From NCBI GenBank assembly GCA_963920525.1, contig OY986439.1:29317819-29381818 (forward strand): DNA of 64,000 nt, written 5' to 3'. The notes below the pieces were generated by a model. The model ran no database searches. It saw only the letters and a list, made by a program, of their open reading frames with translations, and was not told the origin of the DNA. The stretch's first letter is position 1. Every line of letters begins with the position of its first letter. The stretch is from Dichetophora obliterata (taxonomy: Eukaryota > Arthropoda > Insecta > Diptera > Sciomyzidae). This document shows positions 51,910 to 63,996 of the stretch, in pieces. The translations under genes were made by a program, and so were the position numbers.

Positions 51910-52799
51910 TTTGTTTCTCATTCCCTATTTTTCACAATGGTTATTGAAAACACCAAAAACCACGTCTTACATGATTGTATTCATCCTAAAGGACCAAAAA
52001 GTTTAAGTTTTCGGAAAAAATTTTTCTTCAATCTGTACTCCGCAATTGAATTTTCAAGTAATCTTTCTAGCTCAAGGATTGAAATAATACCAATATGAAT
52101 TGTTATTTTTTTGTTAAAAAGTATTTGTTTTGTGAATAAGTAAAAATTTCCGAAAAAAAAACTTGATCCAATTAAAAACAAAAATTTTGGCTGAAAATTA
52201 TATAAAATTGTTTTCTTCAAATCCTATACAAATACTTGTAAGAAATTTGTTTTGTTTGAAAGTTTGTTGTTGCAAACTTTTTTGTTTCACATAAACTTTT
52301 GTTCTGATGTAACTTTAACCCCTGGTGAAGCAGGTTTTTGGACTTTCATTTGCATATTTCAAGAGTAAGTGTGAATATGTTGAGTTCAAAAGGGTCATGT
52401 TTAGAAAAAAAAATTTAGTTCACATAAATGTTAACATATGTTTAGAATTTTAAACGACTGAAATAAAATGTTTGTCAGACAAATATAACAAAGTTTAAAC
52501 ACTAGTAAGTTTTTTGAGAAAATTCAAAAATGAATCTAAAAGTTTTGAAAAAATTCACTCGTATTCAGACATTTTTGTTTGATCACAATTTTATTTCAAT
52601 CGTTAAAAATTCAAAAAAATGTTTGTTGACTGCATTTTTTATCTAAACTTGATCCTTTTGAGGTAGTATTATGATCCTAAAGGTCAACAAAAGGCAATTT
52701 TATTTTAAAAAAAACTAAATTGAGACACACTTAAGACACACTTGAGACACACCAATAAGGCCCATTGTGGTATCACAGGGTTGATTTCCATTCTCTATT
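51910..52799. other. Intron-like DNA, nothing recognised
   Basis: AT-rich. No supported feature. Confidence 0.45.
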
Positions 52800-53042
52800 T
52801 AAACCAGCTTGAGCTGTTCATAAAGCTTAGGATTCAGTATACCGATAATTCCGAGAGTTCTTCAAGGTCCTTGAAAAACCAGTTGTTTAAGTGAAGAAGA
52901 CGTTTTTGAGCAAGCGCTGGGCAAGTGCAGAGTAAATGTACTGTAGATACTTCTTCTTCTTTTTAATCTCTACAGTTGCTGAAAAAGTCGTTGTGGGGGA
53001 TGCCCAACCTATGATCATGTCTGCCGATCAGGCAGTGCCCTA
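52800..53042 (-). pseudogene. LINE relic: RNase H-side C-terminus with Cys/His motif
   Basis: Minus strand: GHCLIGRHDHRLGIPHNDFF, SNCRD, then after a stop and frame change EEEVSTVHLLCTCPALAQKR and LLHLNNWFFKDLEELSELSVY. The GHxxIGxHxxRLGIPxNxFCxxC...EExxxHLLCxCPALxxxR pattern is the C-terminal region of RNase H-bearing insect LINEs (I/R1/LOA-like). Only about 80 codons survive, with stops. Confidence 0.7.
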
Positions 53043-53060
53043 TAAAGACCCCTACCATGG

Positions 53061-56000
53061 TAATAATTTGATCTGTACTAAGGGAAATGAGTTCTTTTTA
53101 ACGCTTAAGGGTAAGGGAAATGAGTTCTTTTGAGCGCTTTGAGCCATATTTGCCATGTTAAGTTACAATTGTTTCCCGTTAGCCATATCTTGTTAAGTAT
53201 AGTTATCTCTTGCTACGTATACTATATGTATAGTTATACTGACAAGAAAATGGAGCTGAATTTTTACACGAGCCTTGTCACCACCACTTTGGGATCATTT
53301 CAATATTTTCATATTGGCCGCTCTTTAAGCTCACTTACAACAACTTCAATATTTCCGTGTATGTTGTAATTCGAGGAATTGACTTTGTTGACGCATAGCG
53401 CTGCAAAAAATATGACGAGATTTCATAACATTATATGTAAAACACATGTTGTAGAATCCCAAAAGTCTTACGCCAGCTCCCATTTTTCAATCCTTTAGTT
53501 AAAAGTTTTAATTAAGAAACTTGGTTTTCAATAAAAATGTGTCTTTTTTATAAAATTTTGTTAAAATAATCAAAAATCCGGCTTGACAAATTGCAAGGTA
53601 ACTTTATTACGAACATTTTTAAAAAAATGTATTCCCAGAAACTCTATTTGGGTGGAACAGTACGGTACTATCGGCACTACAAATATCTATCTTTCTTTAT
53701 AAATTCCTAGTTTTATCCTCATAACTTAGAGTTTTCTAGATCTGCACACCACCGAGCCATCGGAAGTATCACTACAAAGGATTTATGTAATTTTAAATTA
53801 ATTAAATTTGGGACAATCTATGGCTGCTACTGGTTTAGGCAAATACATAGCACTAGTATAAAAGCCTATCCTACTACAGGTCCTCCGCACACTTCCTTTT
53901 TGGAGCCATTTACCGAAAGCACTTTTTTTTCTTTTGTAAGCTTCATTTTGTATTCACTTGGTTTTTGCAAAATACAAATGTACCACTTTAAATAACACTT
54001 TAAGTATTGAAGCAGTGTTGAAAAATTAGTTCAAGTGTAAAAGTGCAAAACGTCGAGTTTGGTGCATGGTTGAAATAATATTCATACACAACTATACAAA
54101 CTGACCTTGCAACCATCATATACGTAACAAATCGACTCAAATCGAATCAAAAGAATTTCAATAAATTCGCCATAAGTTTTTTTAAAAGGAGTAGCTGATT
54201 TACCCGGTGTTAATTAAAAAGTTATATATCTTTACTCCAAATTGTTGACCTTTATTTTTCATCGCCGAACATACTAAGGTCCTCAAATTCATCAAACACC
54301 TTAAACGTTTAAGGTAAATAATCTGCCATGCAAACATTTTCAAAGTTATATCATTGCAATTTGGTAATTGCACACCTTTGTGGTAAGTAACATTCTTGGT
54401 TTAGATGTTTGGATTAGAAAAATTTCGTTTTCAATAGGAATGCAAGTTTCTTAAAATTTCCAAGAAATTGACACCACAAAAATTTTCGTACCTGAAACAC
54501 ACAAAAAGTTTTTTAGCACTAATTTTATTTTTTGATGAAATAGAAAAAAAAATCAATCAAAAACGAAAGTGCTTTCTTTGAAAGTGAATAACTCGTTCAT
54601 GCTACCGAGGATTGCACTAATTTTTTTTTTTGTTGTTTGAAATTTTAATTTGAATTGTCCGTCCAATCGTGTTTCAATCTTTTTTATTTTCGTTTACCTT
54701 CTAATTTTTATAATTTACCAAAAACAACCTTAACGAATTTGTTTATTTTACAAAAAAACATTGGTAAAATATTTGTTGTTGGAAAAATATTCAAAACCAA
54801 AAATGGATTTTTCGATGTTCTTTCATATGGTATGCATAAATGTAGGGTTGATTTAAAGTTTCTATCGTAAAAATTTAAAAACTTTTTATACTATCGAAAA
54901 ATCAAGCCATCATAAAAATTTAAGATTTTTTTTTATATTTTTTATTCATTTTTTATTTTTGTAATTTTGTTTGCATAAAAAGTAATGGTTTAGTGAAAGA
55001 ATCATGGAAATTTCTAAATTTGTTTCTGAGTTATACTCTCAAATGCCCCTTTAAACACTGCCACAGCTACAACATCACCACTTACCGGGTCAAACTTTAA
55101 AAAAAAACCATCAACAGACCCACACACCAAATTTTATCAAAATCAGTCCAGCCGTTTAGGAAGAGTTCAGTGACAAAAATGTACAGAAGAATTTTATATA
55201 CCTATATAGATGAAAAGAAGAGGTAGTTAGATCAAAAACATACTATTGTCAAAACCCAATATTGTCACTGATTAGTATCAAATATATTTTCTGTGCATAC
55301 TTTCAGGCTGAACATTTTTGAGAACAGTTTGAGGGATATTGGGCACGGAGCAGCGCGCTTGCCTTTTATATATTAAGATTAGCCTCTAAGGAATTAACTT
55401 TCGATCACCTTTACTAAGCTTATTTCTGAAATTTACTTATTAAATCATCATTTATATATAAAAGCAAACGTTTCGCTACCAATTTTTATTCAACTAAATG
55501 AAAGTTGATTCACAACTACCGTATCCCCTCCTCCTTTTTCGTGCCACACACCATTTGTGCCATTACTCAACCCTACCTTCCTGCCACGTCTTTGCTTAAC
55601 TTTGATTTGGCATTGATGATTCCTCTTGCAATATTTATGATTTGTTTACACATTACAAACAAACTAAAATAAATGTTCTCTTAAATTCAGAAATAACAAC
55701 AATTTCAAAATTAGAATAAATAGAAATCTATTTATTCCACATGTAGCCAACTTCAAGGCAGACATTTGCCAGCAGTTGAGTTTCTGAAAAGCCATAGCAA
55801 TAACATACACCTGAAATATCATAATAATACACTGTAAAAATAAGCCATACTCGTACTTCCAATGCAATTGCTTAAAACCAAAGTGTTTTCAAAGAAATCT
55901 AGCAATTAAAAAAACATTTTATAACCAAATTCGAAATATTAACAAGAATTACTCAGAAACCAAAAAAAAAATATTGTAAATAAAGAAAATTGGAAATATC

Positions 56001-56648
56001 ATTTACAAATTTAACTAATTAGAGAGAATTTGAAAATTCTTAAATAAATTTAAGCAAAAACAAATAAATTTCAAGAAAAGCAAATAAATAAACAGCTTGA
56101 CTTCTATTCGATATTGCATACGTTACGATTTTACTACGTAGATATCTATAGAGATGGCGTAATTCATAATTTTACTGAATTCAGACATTTTTGCATTGTA
56201 CTTTGTTTGAATTTGTGTGTTTCATAAATTTTCTGCTGCAGTCAGTTACAGTAAATCTATTTATTATATAAAAGTTCGGCAATTTTAAACATAACTACAT
56301 ATAAATAATATTTGCTTTGATTTTATTAAAGATCTAATAATTAATATTTGTTGATATTTTAATAAGGCAAAGTTGTTTTCCTTTGGAACTAAATATATTT
56401 TGTACGGACACAGCTTCCGGTGCTCCGTAGGTATTGTGTTTATTTTGAAATATTTTCACTTAAATCTACTTAATAGCATTCCTAATGACTTTCGGCGTGT
56501 GTAAATAAATATCAAAAATTCAATAAAATTGCATGCAAATTGTGGACCTAAGCACATTCTAGGGCTTGTTTAAAATTATTTTAATAAAATTGTAAAATAA
56601 ATTTAGATCTACAATTTTCGTTATGATACAACAACAAAAAACTCCACT
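53061..56648. other. Intron-like DNA; one possible retroposon 3' end near 55120-55210
   Basis: No gene is supported in this 3.6 kb. Near 55130-55205 the sequence ATCAAAATCAGTCCAGCCGT...TTTTATATACCTATATAGAT looks like the shared 3' end of RTE-type LINEs or their SINEs, similar in style to repeat D2. Everything else is unassigned. Confidence 0.4.
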
Positions 56649-56843
56649 TTCTTAGATCAAGTAAGTTTGAAGAAGGCAAAATAAACAACAACAACAACTC
56701 TGCATAGAGTCAATCACACAGCAGACTAGACAGAACTGTTTCGGAGGCTGCTAAGCCTTGCTCTTCATCAGTCTTGAGTGGTTAAGCTGTGACCAACCCA
56801 CTGTTTAAGTCTTATATGATTTGACACTTGTTCGAATAAATTC
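56649..56843 (+). repeat. Dispersed repeat family D3, copy 3
   Basis: Longest copy: TTAGATCAAGTAAGTTTGAA, AACAACAACAACAACTCTG, AGAGTCAATCACACAGCAGA, CTGTTTCGGAGGCTGC and GACACTTGTTCGAATAAATT. Confidence 0.75.
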
Positions 56844-56960
56844 GCAAGAATTTTAATGTTCTCATCGCTCATTTAATCATATGACATTTAAAGCAGTAAT
56901 TTAACCCAGTGGGCAATTTAACTAGTGTTACGCAAAAGATCGCATGCTAGTTGTGCTTCT

Positions 56961-57557
56961 ACCCAGCAAAAAAGTGCTTCCAAAATAAGGTAAAGTGGAA
57001 GGGAAAGTCTTGAATTCCATCCCTTCCACTTTCATACCCACAAGGCATTCTTTTAGCGTATGCATGTCATTGGGAGGAATGCTTTCCTTAGTCTTCTCCA
57101 GAAGTGCATCCAGAATTTTTTCAATGGAAGATTTCTTTGAGCTCTTAAATGAAAGGATTCTAGTAGGTGTTAGGTAGGATTCTAGTAGGGGAAAATATCC
57201 CTTTATCCCGATTTTCTCGCGATTTTAGTGTTGGAAATGGGAAGTGTTTGGATTTTGTTGGGGGCTTAGAAAAATCCACGTAAATATCCATTCTCCATAT
57301 TTTCACGGCATTTTAGTGTTTGAAGTAGGAAGTGGTTGCGTTTTGTTGGAGGTTTGAAAAATCCCACGGAAACTGAAAAAACATCTGAAAAAAGAATTGA
57401 AATTAAATGCTATTTAAGACAAGTGGTTTATGAGAATGCTTCTTAAAAGCACTTCTTGATAAGGCTTAGAAAAAGCACAATTGCATCTATAGAATGTCTT
57501 CTGGAAGCAATGTCCCTAAGAATGCATGTCACATTTGTAACTAAAATTTTGCTGGGT
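56961..57557. mobile_element. MITE with ACCCAGCAAAA tips and internal hairpin
   Basis: ACCCAGCAAAA at 56961 is mirrored by TTTTGCTGGGT ending at 57557. Inside, AAAGTGGAAGGGA (from 56993) and TCCCTTCCACTTT (to 57032) form a perfect 13-bp hairpin. Two near-repeats (TTTTAGTGTTGGAAATGGGA near 57223 and TTTTAGTGTTTGAAGTAGGA near 57311) also occur. The 60-codon ORF here is not a gene. No target duplication is clear. Confidence 0.6.
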
Positions 57558-57654
57558 ATTGGCGTCAATATACCTTCCATGCTCGCTGTATTGATGAGTG
57601 CTTCTGTAAGGCCTACCTTTTGAAGGTTTGAAGTCTTTTCATATTATTTTATAT

Positions 57655-57995
57655 GAACAAATTTTTTAAAAAATTTAGAAAAAATTATAAATGATCAGAT
57701 CAATTTAAAAAAAAAATAATGAAAAAATTTTTTTATCCGAGTTGGGTCTCGAATCCAGGTCTCCGAAATCTAACGCAGTACATATCATATTAAATGAAAA
57801 CATTTATATGAAAAAATTCTTAGTCTTTTCTATTATTTTTGTAGGAAAAAATTTTAGAAAAAAAATAAAAAAAAAATTAAATGAACAGAACTTTGTAAAA
57901 AATGTAAATATTGAAAAAAATACAAACAAAATTTTTTTTTTGGTCCGAACTGGGTCTCGAACCAGCTCTCCCGAAAGCTTACTTTCATTTGTAAT
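57655..57995 (-). repeat. Two tandem tRNA-like 3' halves with A/T-rich spacers
   Basis: Minus strand B-boxes GGATTCGAGACCC (57743-57755) and GGTTCGAGACCC (57952-57963). The second is followed by AGTTCGGACCA and an A run, resembling a tRNA acceptor end with CCA. The intervals around both are alike (AAATGAACAGA.../AAATGATCAGA..., poly-A/T), so this is a roughly 205-bp duplication of a SINE-like unit. Confidence 0.5.
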
Positions 57996-58023
57996 GATGC
58001 AAAATATGCTCAAGTTTGTTAAG

Positions 58024-58096
58024 AACTGCGGTAGTCAAGTGGATAAGGTGTCGGACCGCCACGTGAGAGGAATTTCCTTGGTTAAAATCCAGATAT
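58024..58096 (+). repeat. tRNA-like sequence with A- and B-box
   Basis: TAGTCAAGTGGATAAGGTG (A-box and D-arm like, 58032-58050), then GTCGGACCGCCACGTGAGAG and B-box-like GGTTAAAATCC at 58080-58090. It resembles an Arg/Ser-type tRNA at the 5' side. The T-arm is degenerate and the acceptor stem does not close, so it is probably a SINE head or pseudo-tRNA. Confidence 0.5.
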
Positions 58097-58327
58097 TATC
58101 AGTAGTTTTTTATTTTAAGTTGATATTTATATTGCTTTTCATTTAACGTGCATTATTAAAAAGGGCTTCTGGCAGAGCTCTTTAGGGTCGCGAGAGAGGA
58201 AGGCCTAGAACATTTTCTCGTTTCATATAAAAAAGTTAATGGGCTTAGATATGACTGCGGAAGGGCTAAAAAATCAATATGATGGTCTGCTAGCAGCACT
58301 TCGAAGCCCTGCTTTTGCCCACTGCGA

Positions 58328-58415
58328 AGTGTGATTGGCTCTACACAGAGTTTTTGTTGCTGTTGTTATTGCCTTCTTCAAACTTACTTGATCTAAAAAG
58401 CTCACAATTAAAATC
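58328..58415 (-). repeat. Dispersed repeat family D3, copy 4 (partial)
   Basis: Minus strand: AATTGTGAGCTTTTTAGATC, AAGTAAGTTTGAAGAAGGCA, then AACAACAGCAACAAAAACTC and AGAGCCAATCACAC. Confidence 0.7.
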
Positions 58416-61241
58416 ATATACAAATTCAATTATTATTTTTGAAAATCGAACTTTCAATAAAACTAATTACTTCAGATAGTTAGGAGCAAGGTTTTAATAA
58501 TTGTTGATCAATTGTCTCTATTTTACCCGCATCCTTAAATCGAATTATATTTGAATAAGCTTAGTATGCTGTAGGGACGAAAATTTTTGGGCACACGCGA
58601 AATTTTGGTGTAGAGTCAAAATTTTAGTGTGGAAAAAAATCACTTGCTGTTCTGGTTGACAGATACATATTTTTATTGCTGCAATTTTATATCCTATAAA
58701 AAGCAAGACTACACATTAATAAACTATATAAATGCAACAATAAATTTGTAAAATAACAAATTCAACGCTTAAACACACTTTTTGTTAATTTTTTATTGTT
58801 GAAAGGCAAATTTCCGCGCCAATTAAATGTCCGGGGATATAATCAACGGCGAAATTTTGAGATTTCAACTCTGCACTCACGAACGGAAAATTTGGCAGCA
58901 TAGCAATAATTTTTTGCTTCTACAGCGTACCAGCTGGCGAAAAAAAATTTCGCTGCCTGTTCGTTGTCAAAAATCTCAAGTTATTTCTTATGGAAATGTT
59001 ATTTTTCGTTCCTACAGCATACTAAGATATAGAATACAAAAGAATGGAGAAACTATAACTTTTCCAATTCTTAGTGGCTGCATTTAGAGCTTACTTCTGA
59101 ACACGTCCATAATTGCATCTATAATTGACATAATTGACATAATTGCATGTATCCAAATGTCTTTTGGACACAAGCACTAAATCACCTGACCACACTGACA
59201 CTTATAATAACGCACTCAAGACATCTCCTTCGCACACACTGTCAAACATTGACTAACACTGACAGACAGAAGCTATTAATGTATGCGTAACTAAATAGAA
59301 AATTAAAAGCCATAAAATCACAAAGTCACGTGCAAAATACGAGACAAATTGACAAACACATAGCCAAACAGACACACAGACTAAGAAAAGTTGGCTAGAG
59401 AGACATTCATTCACACACACAAATATACATTATGTCAAGCTGACAGCGCGTGTAGTGAACGTGTCGAGAAGCACCTCAAGACGTCAGCCAAAGTCCATTA
59501 AAATTCACACAACCAACAAAGAGTGGCGAAAAGCAACGCTAGTAAAGGAAACAGCTGTAATAAAAGTCCTTACAGGGGTGTGGAGATTGAATATACTCGC
59601 AATACACAGTGAGGGAGTGGTGACTAACCTAACTAAAACGTAAATTAAATTAAATTTAGGAAAACTGCATTCATCAATCTAGCGCAAGCAACAAGCTGTA
59701 AGCAAAAAAAATAAAAAAAAAATAAAGCTATGCCCCAAGGAAGGGTTTTCCACAGTTAGCGCAATATCGCGTTAGAAAGCAGTAGGTGGTGGAATAAAGA
59801 GCAAAGCCATCTTACCCTTGTGCAAGATGAACTTCAAGTCAAAGACAGTTAAAGCAAGATTAATTGAAAACGATGTTGTTCTGGTTGTTCTTTTTGTTGT
59901 TCTTGCACTATGATGACTTGGAGAAGGGGGCAACACATTTGGTGCTGTCGTTGGCAATATTTTGGCTCATTAGTTTTGCATGCCCCGCTGCTTCAGCCAA
60001 ACCAGGGAGGTAACGTTGATGTGTGTCGGTTGCCACAAAAGTTTTTGATAAAAGTTGACAAATTTATGGAAAAGTAAGTAAGCCAAAGTAGCGCGTCCAC
60101 AACAAATCCACCTAAATAGCATTAAATGCTACTATTTAATGCTAGATAAGCAACACTGCGCTGCAGAACTAATTTTTTAGCCTGAGTCAATCAATATTTA
60201 CTTTGGGGGTAGCTTTTCTTTAAAATTTACTACCCACAAGTAACTTGGACAACTTTATGTAAGCTAGCTTTTCGCTCAATCTCCTTTTATTGCTTCCTTC
60301 TTGATAGCCATGACTTGCTGCTGCCTGGGCTCATATTTTGACTTATGACTTGTCATGTTCTTCTTGATTATGCCCCCTTCTTTCTAAATCAGTCAAACGT
60401 AAAATTACTTGTTTTACCGCTTATTTTACCCGCAGCTGACGTCAACTCTGTTCAGTCTAAACTTTCGCTACTACTTTTTAAAAAAAAATAATTTTCTATC
60501 TTTTTACTATCTACTACAACTGTAACTACAACGCTTTCAGTTAAAGTTTTTCAATTTGAACACACACACTTTCGTGCACAGCGCATCAAAATTCCACCTA
60601 TTTTTTCTTATTACTTTTTTACCACACTGCCATATTTTTTACAGGGGATGCCATATTTTTTCATTAGCTACTTGATCCTAGCGCATTATTAATCAATTTA
60701 AAAATCCCTCAAAGTTCTGGTTGGGTATGTTCTTTTTTTTTATTTGGCTTAACTTTGTCTATGCGTTAGTCGCGTGGAAAATTATTTATATTTCTTCTTT
60801 TTTATCGTCTTGTTTCGGAATGTGTGTGTGTTTGTGTGTGTGTCTGCATATTTTCCAAAAATTGCTTTCTTTCTGTTGACTACTTTATTCAGGGTTAAAT
60901 GCCTTATTGAGCGTGAGTTTTTTAAAATATGTTTCATCATCTTGAGCTTCTAGCTAAAATATTGACATTGTATAAAGCATGTTTTCAGAAACGTTAAGTT
61001 ATTGCATTGTGTTTGGTCGATAAATTTCTTGTCTTCCTACTATCGATTTTTTTATGCATAGGCTTTATTTGAATTTATTTATTAAAAAAAGCATTTTATT
61101 TTTGCTGTTGTAAAATTTTGCTTTTAAATTACTTTTTATGAAAGTCAAAATTTAGCAATAATTTTTTTAATTTTCATTTTAATTTTGGACTTCGAGTTTG
61201 ATTTTTATTTTGTCTTTCAATTCGATTTAGACTTGAAATTG
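58416..61241. other. Intron-like DNA, nothing recognised
   Basis: No gene, RNA or transposon supported. There is a small GT-rich tract near 60820-60845. The ORFs at 58827 and 59455 (86 and 62 codons) show no family features. Confidence 0.45.
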
Positions 61242-63070
61242 GACTTAGACTTAGACTTAGACTTAGACTTAGACTCAGACTTAGACTTAGACTTAGACTT
61301 AGACTTAGACTTAGACTTAGACTTAGACTTAGACTTAGACTTAGACTTAGACTTAGACTTAGACTTAGACTTAGACTTAGACTTAGACTTAGACTTAGAC
61401 TTAGACTTAGACTTAGACTTAGACTTAGACTTAGACTTAGACTTAGACTTAGACTTAGACTTAGACTTAGACTTAGACTTAGACTTAGACTTAGACTTAG
61501 ACTTAGACTTAGACTTAGACTTAGACTTAGACTTAGACTTAGACTTAGACTTAGACTTAGACTTAGACTTAGACTTAGACTTAGACTTAGACTTAGACTT
61601 AGACTTAGACTTAGACTTAGACTTAGACTTAGACTTAGACTTAGACTTAGACTTAGACTTAGACTTAGACTTAGACTTAGACTTAGACTTAGACTTAGAC
61701 TTAGACTTAGACTTAGACTTAGACTTAGACTTAGACTTAGACTTAGACTTAGACTTAGACTTAGACTTAGACTTAGACTTAGACTTAGACTTAGACTTAG
61801 ACTTAGACTTAGACTTAGACTTAGACTTAGACTTAGACTTAGACTTAGACTTAGACTTAGACTTAGACTTAGACTTAGACTTAGACTTAGACTTAGACTT
61901 AGACTTAGACTTAGACTTAGACTTAGACTTAGACTTAGACTTAGACTTAGACTTAGACTTAGACTTAGACTTAGACTTAGACTTAGACTTAGACTTAGAC
62001 TTAGACTTAGACTTAGACTTAGACTTAGACTTAGACTTAGACTTAGACTTAGACTTAGACTTAGACTTAGACTTAGACTTAGACTTAGACTTAGACTTAG
62101 ACTTAGACTTAGACTTAGACTTAGACTTAGACTTAGACTTAGACTTAGACTTAGACTTAGACTTAGACTTAGACTTAGACTTAGACTTAGACTTAGACTT
62201 AGACTTAGACTTAGACTTAGACTTAGACTTAGACTTAGACTTAGACTTAGACTTAGACTTAGACTTAGACTTAGACTTAGACTTAGACTTAGACTTAGAC
62301 TTAGACTTAGACTTAGACTTAGACTTAGACTTAGACTTAGACTTAGACTTAGACTTAGACTTAGACTTAGACTTAGACTTAGACTTAGACTTAGACTTAG
62401 ACTTAGACTTAGACTTAGACTTAGACTTAGACTTAGACTTAGACTTAGACTTAGACTTAGACTTAGACTTAGACTTAGACTTAGACTTAGACTTAGACTT
62501 AGACTTAGACTTAGACTTAGACTTAGACTTAGACTTAGACTTAGACTTAGACTTAGACTTAGACTTAGACTTAGACTTAGACTTAGACTTAGACTTAGAC
62601 TTAGACTTAGACTTAGACTTAGACTTAGACTTAGACTTAGACTTAGACTTAGACTTAGACTTAGACTTAGACTTAGACTTAGACTTAGACTTAGACTTAG
62701 ACTTAGACTTAGACTTAGACTTAGACTTAGACTTAGACTTAGACTTAGACTTAGACTTAGACTTAGACTTAGACTTAGACTTAGACTTAGACTTAGACTT
62801 AGACTTAGACTTAGACTTTGACTTAGACTTAGACTTAGACTTAGACTTAGACTTAGACTTAGACTTAGACTTAGACTTAGACTTAGACTTAGACTTAGAC
62901 TTAGACTTAGACTTAGACTTAGACTTAGACTTAGACTTAGACTTAGACTTAGACTTAGACTTAGACTTAGACTTAGACTTAGACTTAGACTTAGACTTAG
63001 ATTTAGACTTAGACTTAGACTTAGACTTAGACTTAGACTTAGACTAAGACTTAGACTTAGACTTAGACTC
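61242..63070. repeat. Hexanucleotide repeat (ACTTAG)n, ~1.83 kb
   Basis: About 305 copies with only about five variant units (for example near 61275, 62815, 63001 and 63045). It is open on both strands because a 6-bp unit preserves frame: plus strand Leu-Asp dipeptides (620 codons), minus strand Ser-Leu dipeptides (634 codons). Neither has gene context. The unit is not the insect telomere repeat TTAGG. Confidence 0.97.
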
Positions 63071-63110
63071 AGTTGCATTTTTGCTTTACTTTAGTCTTTA
63101 GGCTTATGTT

Positions 63111-63351
63111 ATTATGGAGTCCAACAGTCTGCTCAAGTATGATTTAAACTATCAAACATGTAGAATTTGTGTTTAAATCATATAAAATCAACATTATAAA
63201 TAACAAGGTCATTAAGAAAAAACTTTAATCAAATGGTAGAGCACGACCAAACAGAAACAAGCTGAAAATATATCAGCAAAAATCTAAAAACAACTTCAGT
63301 AAGAATGCTTTGTTAGTGGAAGACTTCCAGCAGACTGTTGGACTCCATAAT
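63111..63351. mobile_element. MITE with perfect 23-bp terminal inverted repeats
   Basis: The arm at 63111-63133 (ATTATGGAGTCCAACAGTCT, then GCT) is the exact reverse complement of 63329-63351. The 241-bp element has no ORF. It lies directly beside the ACTTAG array. The outermost bases sit in TTATTA-type sequence, so the exact target duplication is ambiguous. Confidence 0.75.
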
Positions 63352-63494
63352 AATAACCAGTGATTTTCTCCTTTTCATATAGAAAAAACGTTGTTTTTGT
63401 TGTTGTTTCTTTGGAAAGATTCATTAGAACAATAAATTGTTCTAACTTTGACCTAATGCTCAATAAACGATTTTACACTATCAAACAACTAACA

Positions 63495-63626
63495 CTTAGA
63501 CTTTTTATTTTTATATTTAAATGTATTTTTATTTTTATATTTAAACGTATTTTTACTTTTATATTTAAATGTACTTTTTTATTTTTTTTTTTTTTGTTTT
63601 TGTTTTTGTTTTTATTTTTATTTTTA

Positions 63627-63657
<31 letters not shown>

Positions 63658-63697
63658 TTTATTTTTATTTTTATTTTTATTTTTATTTTTATTTTTA

Positions 63698-63728
<31 letters not shown>

Positions 63729-63732
63729 TTTA

Positions 63733-63763
<31 letters not shown>

Positions 63764-63790
63764 TTTATTTTTATTTTATTTTTATTTTTA

Positions 63791-63821
<31 letters not shown>

Positions 63822-63849
63822 TTTATTTTTATTTTTATTTTTATTTTTA

Positions 63850-63880
<31 letters not shown>

Positions 63881-63912
63881 TTTATTTTATTTTTATTTTA
63901 TTTTTATTTTTA

Positions 63913-63943
<31 letters not shown>

Positions 63944-63965
63944 TTTATTTTTATTTTTATTTTTA

Positions 63966-63996
<31 letters not shown>

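Noticed and set aside
51109..51921. Overlapping 233-270-codon minus-strand ORFs
   Set aside because: Translation of (CATAA)n, which has no stop on that strand.
58024..58096. Functional arginine-type tRNA gene
   Set aside because: The T-arm and acceptor stem are degenerate.
61242..63070. Telomeric repeat
   Set aside because: The unit is ACTTAG, not TTAGG, and flies lack TTAGG telomeres; the array is internal.
61174..63078. 620-634-codon ORFs on both strands
   Set aside because: Pure translation of a hexanucleotide repeat (Leu-Asp and Ser-Leu dipeptides), with no domain, splice or promoter context.
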